From NCBI RefSeq assembly GCF_002939475.1, contig NZ_PKFQ01000001.1:2294001-2358000 (forward strand): 64,000 nt of DNA, given 5' to 3'. The position numbers were made by a program, and so were the translations under genes. Source of the stretch: Streptomyces cinnamoneus (lineage in GTDB: Bacteria > Actinomycetota > Actinomycetes > Streptomycetales > Streptomycetaceae). Of this stretch, positions 11,391-18,890 are shown one piece after another (the stretch's first letter is position 1; every line of letters starts with the position of its first letter). The notes beneath the pieces were generated by a model that saw nothing but the letters and a program-made list of their open reading frames with translations, did not search any database and had not been told where the DNA came from.

Positions 11391-11470
11391 GGGTCAGCCC
11401 GTTCCCTCCCCTTCGGCCCCGCGCGGCCCCGACCGTCCGATTCTGCCACGGGACCCCGCGGGAACAGCAA

Positions 11471-11505
11471 CGATCCCGCCTCCCTGTACCAGGGAGACGG
11501 GATCG
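11471..11505 (-). terminator. Terminator hairpin after the second tRNA-Ala
   Basis: Near-perfect inverted repeat (CGATCCCG and CTCCCT arms around a short loop), just downstream of the tRNA at 11515. Confidence 0.7.
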
Positions 11506-11514
11506 TGTTCACTG

Positions 11515-11587
11515 TGGAGCTAAGGAGAATTGAACTCCTGACCTCCTGCATGCCATGCAGGCGCTCTACCAACTGAGCTATAGCCCC
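11515..11587 (-). tRNA. tRNA-Ala, anticodon GGC (second copy)
   Basis: Sequence identical over all 73 nt to the tRNA at 10940-11012, with different flanks and its own terminator. Anticodon loop ATGGCAT reads GCC/GCU codons, which dominate in this genome. Confidence 0.97.
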
Positions 11588-11712
11588 GCTGTTCCCGGAT
11601 CTCCCGGAGGTTTACCCCCCGCGTTCCCCGCGAACAAGAAGAACTTTAGCCTGCCACCAGCCCGAATGTGAAATCGGACCCCGGCGGCCACCCGGCGGCC
11701 GGCTCGAAGGGC

Positions 11713-12366
11713 TCAGTCGTCGTCGCCGAGGACCGGCTCGGGCAGCGTTCCGGCGTTGTGCTCCAGCAGCCGCCAGCCGCGGGCACCCTCGCCCAACACG
11801 GACCAGCAGCAGTTCGTGAGGCCGCCCAGGGCCTCCCAGGAGTACGGTTCCAGGCCCAGCAACCGCCCGATGGTGGTGCGGATGGTGCCGCCGTGGCTGA
11901 CGACCACCAGCGTGCCGCCGTCCGGCAGCTTCTCGGCATGGGACAGCACGACCGGAGCGGCCCGGTCGGCGACCTCGGTCTCCAGCTCACCGCCGCCGCG
12001 CCGCACGGGCTCGCCGCGCTTCCAGGCCGCGTACTCGGCCCCGTGGCGCTCGATGATCTCCTCGTGGGTGAGGCCCTGCCACACCCCCGCGTAGGTCTCG
12101 CGCAGCTCCGCGTGGGCGGCGACCTCCAGGCCGGTGACCGACGCCAGCTCGGCGGCCGTGGCCCGGGCTCGCTTCAGGTCCGAGGCGACGATGGCGTCGG
12201 GCCGCAGCGCGGCCAGCAGCCGGGCCGCCCGGCGTGCCTGGGCGACACCGGTCCCGGTCAGCTCGATGTCCGTGGTGCCCTGGAAGCGGCGCTCGATGTT
12301 CCACGCCGTCTGGCCGTGCCGCCACAGGACGATCCGGCGGCCCCGGCCGCCCCCGCTGCCGTTCAG
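11713..12366 (-). CDS. Histidine phosphatase (phosphoglycerate mutase-like), CTG start
   Basis: A 217-residue branch-1 histidine phosphatase. The phosphohistidine motif is LWRHGQTAWN near residue 14; VASDLKRARAT, the ELRETYAGVWQG catalytic Glu region and VVSHGGTIRT follow in the usual order. The substrate cannot be read from sequence. No ATG, GTG or TTG exists between an in-frame stop at 12391-12393 and the RHG motif. The only reasonable initiator is CTG at 12366, overlapping the rsfS stop as CTGA with GGACGGAGA upstream. Starting at the first GTG (12084) would delete the catalytic His. It is transcribed with rsfS, nadD and the LCP gene. Confidence 0.85.
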   Translation of the reverse strand: MNGSGGGRGRRIVLWRHGQTAWNIERRFQGTTDIELTGTGVAQARRAARLLAALRPDAIVASDLKRARATAAELASVTGLEVAAHAELRETYAGVWQGLTHEEIIERHGAEYAAWKRGEPVRRGGGELETEVADRAAPVVLSHAEKLPDGGTLVVVSHGGTIRTTIGRLLGLEPYSWEALGGLTNCCWSVLGEGARGWRLLEHNAGTLPEPVLGDDD

Positions 12367-12803
12367 CTCAGGTCTCCGTCCAGATCCGCCTCACCGGCCT
12401 GCGCACGGGCGTGCTCCTCGGCCTTGCCGCGGGTGGCGGCGGCGTCGGCGGGCAGCTCGATCTCGGGGCAGTCCTTCCACAGCCGCTCCAGGGCGTAGAA
12501 GACGCGCTCCTCGCTGTGCTGCACGTGCACGACGATGTCGACGTAGTCCAGCAGGACCCAGCGGGCGTCGCGGTCGCCCTCGCGGCGGACCGGCTTGGCG
12601 CCCAGCTCCTTCAGCAGCCGCTCCTCGATCTCGTCGACGATCGACTTGACCTGGCGGTCGTTGGGCGCCGAGGCCAGCAGGAAGGCGTCGGTGATCGACA
12701 GGACGTCGCTGACGTCGTAGGCGATGACATCGTGCGCGAGCTTGTCGGCGGCGGCCTGGGCGGCGGCCTGGATGAGCTCGATGGAGCGGTCGGTGGCGGT
12801 CAC
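12363..12803 (-). CDS. rsfS: Ribosomal silencing factor RsfS (Iojap family)
   Basis: A 146-residue protein that binds ribosomal protein L14 and blocks subunit joining when nutrients are scarce. Family strings are visible: DVIAYDVSDVLSITDAFLLAS, GDRDARWVLLDYVDIVVHV, FYALERLW and KDCPEIEL. The N-terminal fold is of normal length, and the C-terminus has an extra Ala/Glu-rich tail. The start is GTG at 12803. The stop overlaps the CTG start of the downstream phosphatase gene (CTGA), so the two are probably translationally coupled. The link to nadD upstream is conserved in many bacteria. Confidence 0.93.
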   Translation of the reverse strand: MTATDRSIELIQAAAQAAADKLAHDVIAYDVSDVLSITDAFLLASAPNDRQVKSIVDEIEERLLKELGAKPVRREGDRDARWVLLDYVDIVVHVQHSEERVFYALERLWKDCPEIELPADAAATRGKAEEHARAQAGEADLDGDLS

Positions 12804-12884
12804 AAGCCATGCTTTCGTAAAGAGGGTCAGTACACCTCAAGGGTCTCACGACCCGCCGACGGCCTTCCTGGGGTTATCCACGCC

Positions 12885-12906
12885 CCGTGCACGCGCGCGT
12901 GCACGG
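12885..12906 (-). terminator. 22-bp perfect palindrome after the LCP gene
   Basis: CCGTGCACGCG/CGCGTGCACGG, located 28 bases past the LCP stop codon. It has no U-tract, so it could be a Rho-independent-like pause site or an mRNA 3' stabiliser. Confidence 0.5.
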
Positions 12907-12934
12907 CCCTCCCCGCCCGTGTGATCCGCCCCTC

Positions 12935-14524
12935 TCAGCCCTTGTAGTCCTTGCCCAGCACCACGGTGACGTCGGCGTTGCCCGCGGCCTGGCCCTTCTT
13001 CACCGCCCGCTCGGGCAGGCCCAGGGTCTTGGCGACCTCCTTGGCCTCGGCCGCCCGGGCGTCGTCCGCGTAGACCACCGCGGAGGCGGCCTCGGCCGAG
13101 GAGGCGCTGCCGGCGTCCACGTAGGTGTAGCCGCCGTTGACCAGGGTGACCTGGGCGGCCCCCGCGGCAGCGGCCCCGCCCGTGGCGTTCTTCACGCTCA
13201 CCCGCGGCGGCGCGTTCTTGTCGGTGTTCTTCACCGTGCCGCCCAGCACGTCCTTGACCATCGTGTCCGCGGCCTGCTCGCCGAGCGTCCCGTCCGCCCG
13301 CACGGGCAGCACGGAGGTGTCGTACGAACCCTGCTTGGCCTTGGCCGCCAGGTGGGCCAGCGAGGCGCCCAGCTGGGGCACCGACAGCGAGGGGTCGGGG
13401 ATCTGGGCGAGCGACTCCACCGTGGTCGTCGCCGTCGCGGGATCGGTGGACAGCTTCCGCAGCACGCCCTGCATGACCTGCCCGAAGCGTGTCAGCTGCT
13501 TGTCCGGGGCCTCGCCGGGCGCCCGGTGGGTGGCGTAGGCCACGGCCGCCTGGCCGCCGAGCGTCTGGCCCTTGCCCTGGGTCACCAGCGGCCGGTCACC
13601 GGCCTTGGCGCCGGGGACGGTGACGTCGGTGTCGACGGAGATCCCGCCGACCAGCTCCACGAGGTTCTCCAGGTAGGGGGTGTCCAGCCGCCAGCTGCCC
13701 TTGATGTCGGCGCCGAGGAGCGTGTTCAGGGCGTCCCGGGTGTCGCCGGTGCCCGCCTCCTGGACGGACTTGCCGAGCGTGGTGGCCGCGCCACCGTCCT
13801 TGGCGACGGCGAGGGTGTTCGGCAGGAGCACCGTGGTGCCCTTCTTGGTGGTCTCGTTGTCGACCAGCAGGGCCGTGGAACTGCCCCCGCCGCGGGTCTC
13901 CCGCAGGTGCACCACGATCACGTCGCGCTTCTGCCCGGCGCCCGCCTTGGCCGCGCCCTTGCCGGCGTCGCCGCCGGAGAGCAGGAACCAGCCGACTCCG
14001 CCGCCCACGGCGAGGACGAGCACGACGGCGAGGGCGATCACGCGGTTGCGCCCCTTGCGCTTGCGCTCGTCGCGGCGCTCGGTGCGGCTCTCGGTGAACT
14101 TCAGCCAGTCGATGACGTCTTCGGAGTCCTCGTCCGGCTCCTCGATGAAGGAGAACTGCTCGGTGCGGTACGCCTCCGGTGCGGGATCCTGCGCGGCCTG
14201 GTCCGAGGCGGCGCGCGGTTCGGGGATCTGCTCGTGCGGCGCGGCCTGACGGGGCGGCTCCTCGTGGACCGGCGGGCCGGCCTGGCGGGGGATCCACTCC
14301 TGCTGCGTCTGCTGCTGGGGCTGGGGGCTCTGGCCGTAGGCGTCGTACTGCTCGTACGGCTGCGTCTGCTGCTGGGGCTGCGCCTGCTGGAGGGGCCGGC
14401 CGTACGCGTCGTACGCCAGGTCGGGGGCGTCCGGCCGGTACACCGGCTGTCCGTACGCGTCGTAGCCGTACACCTGCGGTCGTGCGTACGGGTCGTGCGC
14501 GTACGGGTCCTGTCGGTCGTTCAC
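12935..14524 (-). CDS. LytR-CpsA-Psr (LCP) family glycopolymer ligase with LytR_C domain
   Basis: A 529-residue protein with four parts. The long cytoplasmic N-terminus holds Tyr/Gln/Pro repeats (YDAYGQP, YDAYGRP, YDAYGQS). One membrane helix follows at about residues 162-180 (VIALAVVLVLAVGGGVGWFL). The extracellular LCP domain (DVIVVHLRE to about residue 370) includes VLLPNTL, LVGGISVDT, YATHR and RFGQVMQ. The LytR C-terminal domain ends the protein (VSVKNATG to VVLGKDY). LCP enzymes transfer glycopolymers to peptidoglycan or surface acceptors. From memory, the S. coelicolor protein at this position is PdtA, needed for normal spore wall glycopolymer. GTG start with GAGGGG 5 bases upstream. 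Confidence 0.9.
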   Translation of the reverse strand: MNDRQDPYAHDPYARPQVYGYDAYGQPVYRPDAPDLAYDAYGRPLQQAQPQQQTQPYEQYDAYGQSPQPQQQTQQEWIPRQAGPPVHEEPPRQAAPHEQIPEPRAASDQAAQDPAPEAYRTEQFSFIEEPDEDSEDVIDWLKFTESRTERRDERKRKGRNRVIALAVVLVLAVGGGVGWFLLSGGDAGKGAAKAGAGQKRDVIVVHLRETRGGGSSTALLVDNETTKKGTTVLLPNTLAVAKDGGAATTLGKSVQEAGTGDTRDALNTLLGADIKGSWRLDTPYLENLVELVGGISVDTDVTVPGAKAGDRPLVTQGKGQTLGGQAAVAYATHRAPGEAPDKQLTRFGQVMQGVLRKLSTDPATATTTVESLAQIPDPSLSVPQLGASLAHLAAKAKQGSYDTSVLPVRADGTLGEQAADTMVKDVLGGTVKNTDKNAPPRVSVKNATGGAAAAGAAQVTLVNGGYTYVDAGSASSAEAASAVVYADDARAAEAKEVAKTLGLPERAVKKGQAAGNADVTVVLGKDYKG

Positions 14525-14616
14525 CAGTACCCCTCGGTGCCCCTCAAGCCCGCGGTCGGGCCTCGTGCCGGAAGTCGGGCGTCACGCCGGAGCCGGTTCG
14601 ACGCGGCGCCGGAAAG

Positions 14617-15228
14617 TCAGCCGTCGTGACGGTACAGCCTGCGCTTGTCGATGTAGCGCACCACACCGTCGGGCACCAGGTACCAGACGGGCTCCCCCTG
14701 CGCCACGCGGGCGCGGCAGTCCGAGGAGGAGATGGCGAGGGCGGGGACCTCCACGAAGGAGACCCGGTCCTCGGGCAGCCCGGGGTTGGCCAGTATGTGG
14801 CCCGGCCGGGTGACGCCGATGAAGTGGGCGAGCGAGAACAGCTCGTCGGTGTCCCGCCAGGTCAGGATCTGCGCCAGCGCGTCGGCGCCGGTGATGAAGA
14901 ACAGGTCCGCGTTCTCGTTGAGCGACCGCAGCTCGCGCAGGGTGTCGGTCGTGTAGGTGGGACCGCCGCGGTCGATGTCGATGCGGCTGACCGAGAACTG
15001 CGGGTTGGACGCAGTGGCGATCACCGTCATCAGGTAGCGGTCCTCGGCCGGGGACACCTGCTTGTGGCTCTTCTGCCACGGCTGCCCGGTCGGCACGAAG
15101 ACCACCTCGTCCAGGTGGAACTGCGAGGCCACCTCGCTCGCGGCGACCAGGTGTCCGTGATGGATCGGGTCGAACGTCCCGCCCATCACTCCGAGCCGCC
15201 GCTTCACGGGCCCTGTCTGCTCTCCCAT
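14617..15228 (-). CDS. nadD: Nicotinate-nucleotide adenylyltransferase
   Basis: A 203-residue enzyme joining ATP and nicotinate mononucleotide to give deamido-NAD in NAD synthesis. The nucleotidyltransferase signature [13 protein letters not shown] is near the N-terminus, and the C-terminal [14 protein letters not shown] matches the second ATP-contact motif (usually ISSTxIR); here SSDCR replaces STxIR. I chose the ATG at 15228 over an in-frame GTG at 15258 because homologues begin close to it and TAGGGT lies 8 bases upstream, suggesting a leaderless mRNA. Followed by the LCP gene and rsfS on the same strand. Confidence 0.93.
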   Translation of the reverse strand: MGEQTGPVKRRLGVMGGTFDPIHHGHLVAASEVASQFHLDEVVFVPTGQPWQKSHKQVSPAEDRYLMTVIATASNPQFSVSRIDIDRGGPTYTTDTLRELRSLNENADLFFITGADALAQILTWRDTDELFSLAHFIGVTRPGHILANPGLPEDRVSFVEVPALAISSSDCRARVAQGEPVWYLVPDGVVRYIDKRRLYRHDG

Positions 15229-15236
15229 GCGTGCAG

Positions 15237-15242
15237 ACCCTA
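15237..15242 (-). promoter_or_regulatory. Candidate -10 of a leaderless nadD transcript
   Basis: TAGGGT on the minus strand, 8 bases before the chosen ATG; no Shine-Dalgarno sequence. Confidence 0.4.
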
Positions 15243-15283
15243 CTGGGCGCGCCGTCACGCCTGACCCTCAGGGACCCCTGAGG

Positions 15284-15445
15284 TCAGCGGTCGCGGTTGA
15301 AGCGGGTGGTGACCCAGAGCAGGAGCAGCAGGATGACGAGGGCGGCGCCACCGGTCATGAAGGGGCTGATGCTCTCGTGGGTGTCCACGTGCTCGCCCTC
15401 GGAGGCGAGGCTGACGAGGGCGCTGTGGGCGGAGGCGATGATCAC
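15284..15445 (-). CDS. Small membrane protein (53 residues), function unknown
   Basis: Predicted 53-residue protein with one transmembrane helix near the C-terminus (GGAALVILLLLLWVTTRF) and a short basic tail (NRDR). GTG start at 15445. It is paired with another one-helix small protein just upstream (15544-15714) and sits beside nadD. Such small membrane proteins are easily missed; codon third positions are GC-rich as in neighbouring real genes. No function can be assigned. Confidence 0.62.
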   Translation of the reverse strand: MIIASAHSALVSLASEGEHVDTHESISPFMTGGAALVILLLLLWVTTRFNRDR

Positions 15446-15543
15446 GGCAGGACCTATCCGGGATGGGATCGGGTGGAGACTTCTGCCACATCGTATGCGG
15501 GGGGCGTCACCGAGCTCACGCCGACTCCGCGGGAGGCCGCCGG

Positions 15544-15714
15544 CTAGTCGTTCTTGCGGTAGCCGCGCAGCAGGAACCACGCCACGAGGACGATGCCCAC
15601 GACGCCCACGATCAGGACCGTGCGCAGCAGCGCGCCCGGCCCCTGGTCGCCTTTGGACACGGCGAGGACGTCGATGACGGCGGGCTGGGCGGCGAGTGCG
15701 GTGATGTCGGGCAT
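15544..15714 (-). CDS. Small membrane protein (56 residues), function unknown
   Basis: Predicted 56-residue protein with a polar N-terminus (MPDITALAAQPAVIDVLAVS) and one transmembrane helix (LLRTVLIVGVVGIVLVAWFLL) ending in a basic cap GYRKND. The ATG at 15714 has TACCGT 6 bases upstream and GGAGG almost touching the start, so leaderless translation is more likely than a Shine-Dalgarno start. Divergent from the M48 protease gene. Confidence 0.62.
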   Translation of the reverse strand: MPDITALAAQPAVIDVLAVSKGDQGPGALLRTVLIVGVVGIVLVAWFLLRGYRKND

Positions 15715-15720
15715 GCCTCC

Positions 15721-15726
15721 ACGGTA
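15721..15726 (-). promoter_or_regulatory. Candidate -10 of a leaderless small-protein transcript
   Basis: TACCGT on the minus strand, 6 bases before the ATG at 15714. Confidence 0.4.
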
Positions 15727-15805
15727 GCCATGCCGTCGCCAGCACCTAGGCTGGGGGCCGGCAGCCGGGGGACGGGCCATGATCCAGCCCATGGAGGGGG
15801 TCGCG

Positions 15806-16909
15806 ATGACCGAGAGCACGAGCGACGGCGGCGAGCGGGAGCGGGCCGGGAGCCGCAGGCGCTTCCCGGGGATCTCCTCGCGTGCGTACGAGCACCCCGC
15901 GGACCGGTCCGCCCTGGTGGCCCTGCGCAAGCTGAGCGGCTTCGACACGGTGTTCAAGGCGCTGAGCGGGCTGCTGCCGGAGCGCAGTCTGCGACTGCTC
16001 TACCTGTCCGACTCCGTCCGGGTGAGCGAGCAGCAGTTCCCGCACCTGCACACGATGCTGCTGGACGCCTGCTACGTCCTGGACCTGGAGCGGGTCCCGG
16101 CGATGTACGTCACGCAGAACCCCCAGCCGAACGCCATGTGCATCGGGCTGGACGAGCCGCTCATCGTCGTCAGCACCGGTCTGGTGGAGCTGCTGGACGA
16201 CGAGGAGATGCGGGCGGTCGTGGGCCACGAGGTGGGCCACGCCCTGTCGGGGCACGCCGTCTACCGCACGATATTGCTGTTCCTGAGCAACGTCGCGCTG
16301 AAGGTCGCCTGGATCCCGCTGGGCAACATCGCGGTGACGGCGCTGGTGACGGCGCTGCGCGAGTGGTTCCGCAAGTCGGAGCTGTCGGCGGACCGGGCGG
16401 GGCTGCTGGCCTGCCAGGACCTGCGGGCCTCGATGCGGGGCCTGATGAAGATCGCGGGCGGCAACCACCTCCACGAGATGAACGTGGACGCCTTCCTCGC
16501 CCAGGCCGAGGAGTACGAGCGGGCCGGCGACCTGCGGGACTCCGTCCTGAAGATCATGAACGTGCTGCCGCGCAGCCACCCGTTCGCGGCGGTCCGCGCG
16601 GCGGAGCTGAAGAAGTGGGCCGAGAGCCGCGACTACCAGCGGCTCATGGACGGCCACTACCCGCGCCGGTCCGAGGACAAGGACGCCTCCGTGTCCGACT
16701 CCTTCCGGGAGTCGGCGAGCCACTACGCCGAGTCGGTGCGCGCGAGCAAGGACCCGCTGATGGGCCTGGTGCGGGACATCGCGGGCGGGGCCGGGGACCT
16801 GGGGGGCCGGCTGCGGGACACCTTCACGGGGCGCCGGCCGTCGCCGCCCGGAGACGGCAAGGAGGGCCCCGGCGGACCCGGCGGGGCGGACGGCTCACCG
16901 TTGCCGTAG
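15806..16909 (+). CDS. M48 family zinc metallopeptidase (HtpX/STE24-like)
   Basis: A 367-residue protein. The zinc ligands are in VVGHEVGHALSGH (about residue 142), with the third-ligand Glu in SELSADRAGLLA further on. Hydrophobic segments around LLFLSNVALKVAWIPLG suggest membrane association, as in HtpX, which degrades misfolded membrane proteins. The C-terminus is disordered and Gly/Pro-rich. The ATG at 15806 has GGAGGGGG 5 bases upstream; an ATG at 15779 lacks a site. It converges with a membrane-protein gene next door (16930-18003), and the neighbourhood holds wall and sporulation genes, but the substrate is unknown. Confidence 0.9.
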   Translation: MTESTSDGGERERAGSRRRFPGISSRAYEHPADRSALVALRKLSGFDTVFKALSGLLPERSLRLLYLSDSVRVSEQQFPHLHTMLLDACYVLDLERVPAMYVTQNPQPNAMCIGLDEPLIVVSTGLVELLDDEEMRAVVGHEVGHALSGHAVYRTILLFLSNVALKVAWIPLGNIAVTALVTALREWFRKSELSADRAGLLACQDLRASMRGLMKIAGGNHLHEMNVDAFLAQAEEYERAGDLRDSVLKIMNVLPRSHPFAAVRAAELKKWAESRDYQRLMDGHYPRRSEDKDASVSDSFRESASHYAESVRASKDPLMGLVRDIAGGAGDLGGRLRDTFTGRRPSPPGDGKEGPGGPGGADGSPLP

Positions 16910-16929
16910 GCAGGGCGCCGCGGGCCCGC

Positions 16930-18003
16930 TCAGTGCCGCGGCGGGCTCGGCTGGGCGCCGGGGGCCAGGGTGCCGCACAGGGCCGCCGTGGTGGGGCCGG
17001 TGCCGTACGGGTCCGTGTCGGCCGGGCCCTCCGTGCCGGCCTTCTGGCCGGCCAGCAGGGGCCGCAGATAGGCCGAGGCGTCGGCGGAGCAGGACTCCGG
17101 GCCCGCCTGCACCGAACTCTGGATCACCTGGAGGTGGTGGTCCTGGAGGTCGTCGCGGTCGAAGCGGAAGCGCATCGTGCGCCGCACGACGAACAGCGAC
17201 ACGTCACCGGGGCCCGTGGCCGCGCGGACGGCGTAGACGAAGGTGTGGTCGGCCTGGACCTCCAGCGCCGCCGGGGACACCTCGGTGAGCGAGAAGGTGC
17301 CCTGGGTGCGGACCGTCGGGTCGGCGAGGGCGACCTGGCCGGGGTCGAAGCGGACCATCCAGCCGGTCGCCGCGTGCCGCCCGTCGGCGGCGGGGTGGGC
17401 CATGCTGCGGTCGAACTGGTCGAGCTGCGAGGGCGCCAGCAGCAGCCGGACCGTCCGCTGCTTGTCGCCCGCGAGGACGCCGGGGTCGAGGGCGGACTTG
17501 ACGGTGTACTCCTTGGCCGTGGCCAGGGCGGCCATGACGAGGCTCTCGGAGAAGTTCTGGGTGCGCCGGGCGGCCGGCAGGTTGACGCCTTCGCTGCCGT
17601 CGCGGAACTGGGCCGCCGGGCTGTGGTCGAAGAGGTCCTTCGCGGGCGCGCCGGGCACCGGGTCGCGCGGGGCGAGCGGGATCACGGCGCTGTGCAGTGG
17701 CTCGGCGGCGGGCGGCCTGGGCTCCTTGTAGGGGTGGCGCAGGCCCATGTAGACGGCCGTGCCGAAGGCGAGGGCGATCAGTATCACCAGCAGCAGCACC
17801 TGGCGCGAGGCGCTGACGCGCGCCCAGGCGTGCCGGGTGCGGACGGCGGGCGCGTGGTCGTCCATGCGCTCGCGCGCGGAGAACTCCTGGAGCCGGGCAG
17901 CCCTGACGAACGATTCGTCGAAGACGACGGATCGGTACTCTTCGTCGCCACCCCCCGGGGCACCTTCGGGCGTGCCCTCAGGCGGGTCTCCAGGCCCGTT
18001 CAT
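16930..18003 (-). CDS. Single-pass membrane protein with SVVFDESFVR motif
   Basis: A 357-residue protein. The short acidic cytoplasmic N-terminus contains YRSVVFDESFVRAARLQEFSAR (19-40). One membrane helix (VLLLVILIALAFGTAVYMGL) follows, and a large extracytoplasmic domain to the C-terminus has two Cys (PESCSAD and AALCGT) that could form a disulphide. No enzymatic motif. The adjacent gene at 18169 shares the cytoplasmic motif. TACTCT lies 6 bases before the ATG and there is no Shine-Dalgarno sequence. From memory of S. coelicolor gene order, this region is linked to the LCP enzyme and spore-wall assembly; a role there is inference. Confidence 0.8.
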   Translation of the reverse strand: MNGPGDPPEGTPEGAPGGGDEEYRSVVFDESFVRAARLQEFSARERMDDHAPAVRTRHAWARVSASRQVLLLVILIALAFGTAVYMGLRHPYKEPRPPAAEPLHSAVIPLAPRDPVPGAPAKDLFDHSPAAQFRDGSEGVNLPAARRTQNFSESLVMAALATAKEYTVKSALDPGVLAGDKQRTVRLLLAPSQLDQFDRSMAHPAADGRHAATGWMVRFDPGQVALADPTVRTQGTFSLTEVSPAALEVQADHTFVYAVRAATGPGDVSLFVVRRTMRFRFDRDDLQDHHLQVIQSSVQAGPESCSADASAYLRPLLAGQKAGTEGPADTDPYGTGPTTAALCGTLAPGAQPSPPRH

Positions 18004-18009
18004 ATCTCA

Positions 18010-18015
18010 AGAGTA
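18010..18015 (-). promoter_or_regulatory. Candidate -10 of a leaderless transcript
   Basis: TACTCT on the minus strand, 6 bases before the ATG at 18003. Confidence 0.45.
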
Positions 18016-18168
18016 GGTCCGGAAGGCCCCAGGTAAACGCCCTGGTACGCGACAAGTTCCGCGGAAGTCGGCGGCCGCCCGACGGGGGCCGTGAACCCTG
18101 GCCAAGGCCCTGGCCGTACGTCACCCGATCGGCCCCTCGTCACGCTGGGTGACTGTACGGGAGGGGTT

Positions 18169-18792
18169 TCAGGGACCCGACGGCGCGGCCGTCACGGCCG
18201 TGGCCACCGGGGGCTCCGAGTCGGCCGAGACCGAGGGCAGCGGGCCCTGCCGCGCCCCCGCCGGGGCGTCCACGCCCGTCGTGGCGGGCGGCGGCGCGGG
18301 GCTCTGGCGGTTGCCGGAGGAGGTGCCGCGGTAGACGGCGGTGAGGGCGAGGGCGATCACCCCGATGCCCATGACCACCGCGAGCACCCAGGCCACCGGC
18401 CGGTGCCAGCGGGCGTGACCGCGGTACGGGCCGCGGGCGGTGCCGTAGCGCCCGTACGGGCCGTAGGCGTCGTCCGGGTCCAGGTTCCGGGCGAGGCCGA
18501 GCGGCTCGCCGAACCGGCCGGGGTGGTACCCGGCGGGGCCCCCGGGGACGGCCTCGTAGGGCTCGTCGTCGGCGGGATGGCCGCCCGGCCGGGCCCGCGC
18601 GGCGTCGGCCTCCGCGCGGGCCCGCTCGGCGGCGAGCCTCCGCTCGGCGGCGGAGGGCTCGTGGATCGCGGCGGACCGCACGAACTCCTCGTCGAAGACC
18701 ACGGAGGCGAACGGATCGTCCGCGCCTCCGTGGCGGTCGCTGTCGGGCTCCTCGCCGTCCGGGAACGGCCTGCCCCCCACGTCGTCCGGCAC
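18169..18792 (-). CDS. Small single-pass membrane protein with SVVFDEEFVR motif
   Basis: A 207-residue protein. The acidic N-terminus carries FASVVFDEEFVRSAAIHEPS and then AAERRLAAERARAEA, closely resembling the N-terminus of the protein at 16930-18003. A Tyr/Gly/Arg-rich stretch (DDAYGPYGRYGTARGPYRG) precedes one membrane helix (VAWVLAVVMGIGVIALALTAVY), and a short Pro/Ala-rich extracellular tail follows. GTG start with TACGCT 6 bases upstream. No known domain; the shared motif suggests both proteins bind the same cytoplasmic partner. Confidence 0.78.
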   Translation of the reverse strand: MPDDVGGRPFPDGEEPDSDRHGGADDPFASVVFDEEFVRSAAIHEPSAAERRLAAERARAEADAARARPGGHPADDEPYEAVPGGPAGYHPGRFGEPLGLARNLDPDDAYGPYGRYGTARGPYRGHARWHRPVAWVLAVVMGIGVIALALTAVYRGTSSGNRQSPAPPPATTGVDAPAGARQGPLPSVSADSEPPVATAVTAAPSGP

Positions 18793-18798
18793 CCGTCC

Positions 18799-18804
18799 AG
18801 CGTA
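18799..18804 (-). promoter_or_regulatory. Candidate -10 of a leaderless transcript
   Basis: TACGCT on the minus strand, 6 bases before the GTG at 18792. Confidence 0.45.
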
Positions 18805-18844
18805 GACCCGAACCGGTCAATCCGCGCGGGCAGTACGGGAATTA

Positions 18845-18885
18845 GAGGGTGCCCGACGGGCCGTGCCGTCGCGTCGGACACCCTC
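18845..18885 (-). terminator. Terminator hairpin after proA
   Basis: GAGGGTG/CACCCTC outer arms with CGACG/CGTCG inner arms, immediately past the proA stop. Confidence 0.65.
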
Positions 18886-18890
18886 CGGGT

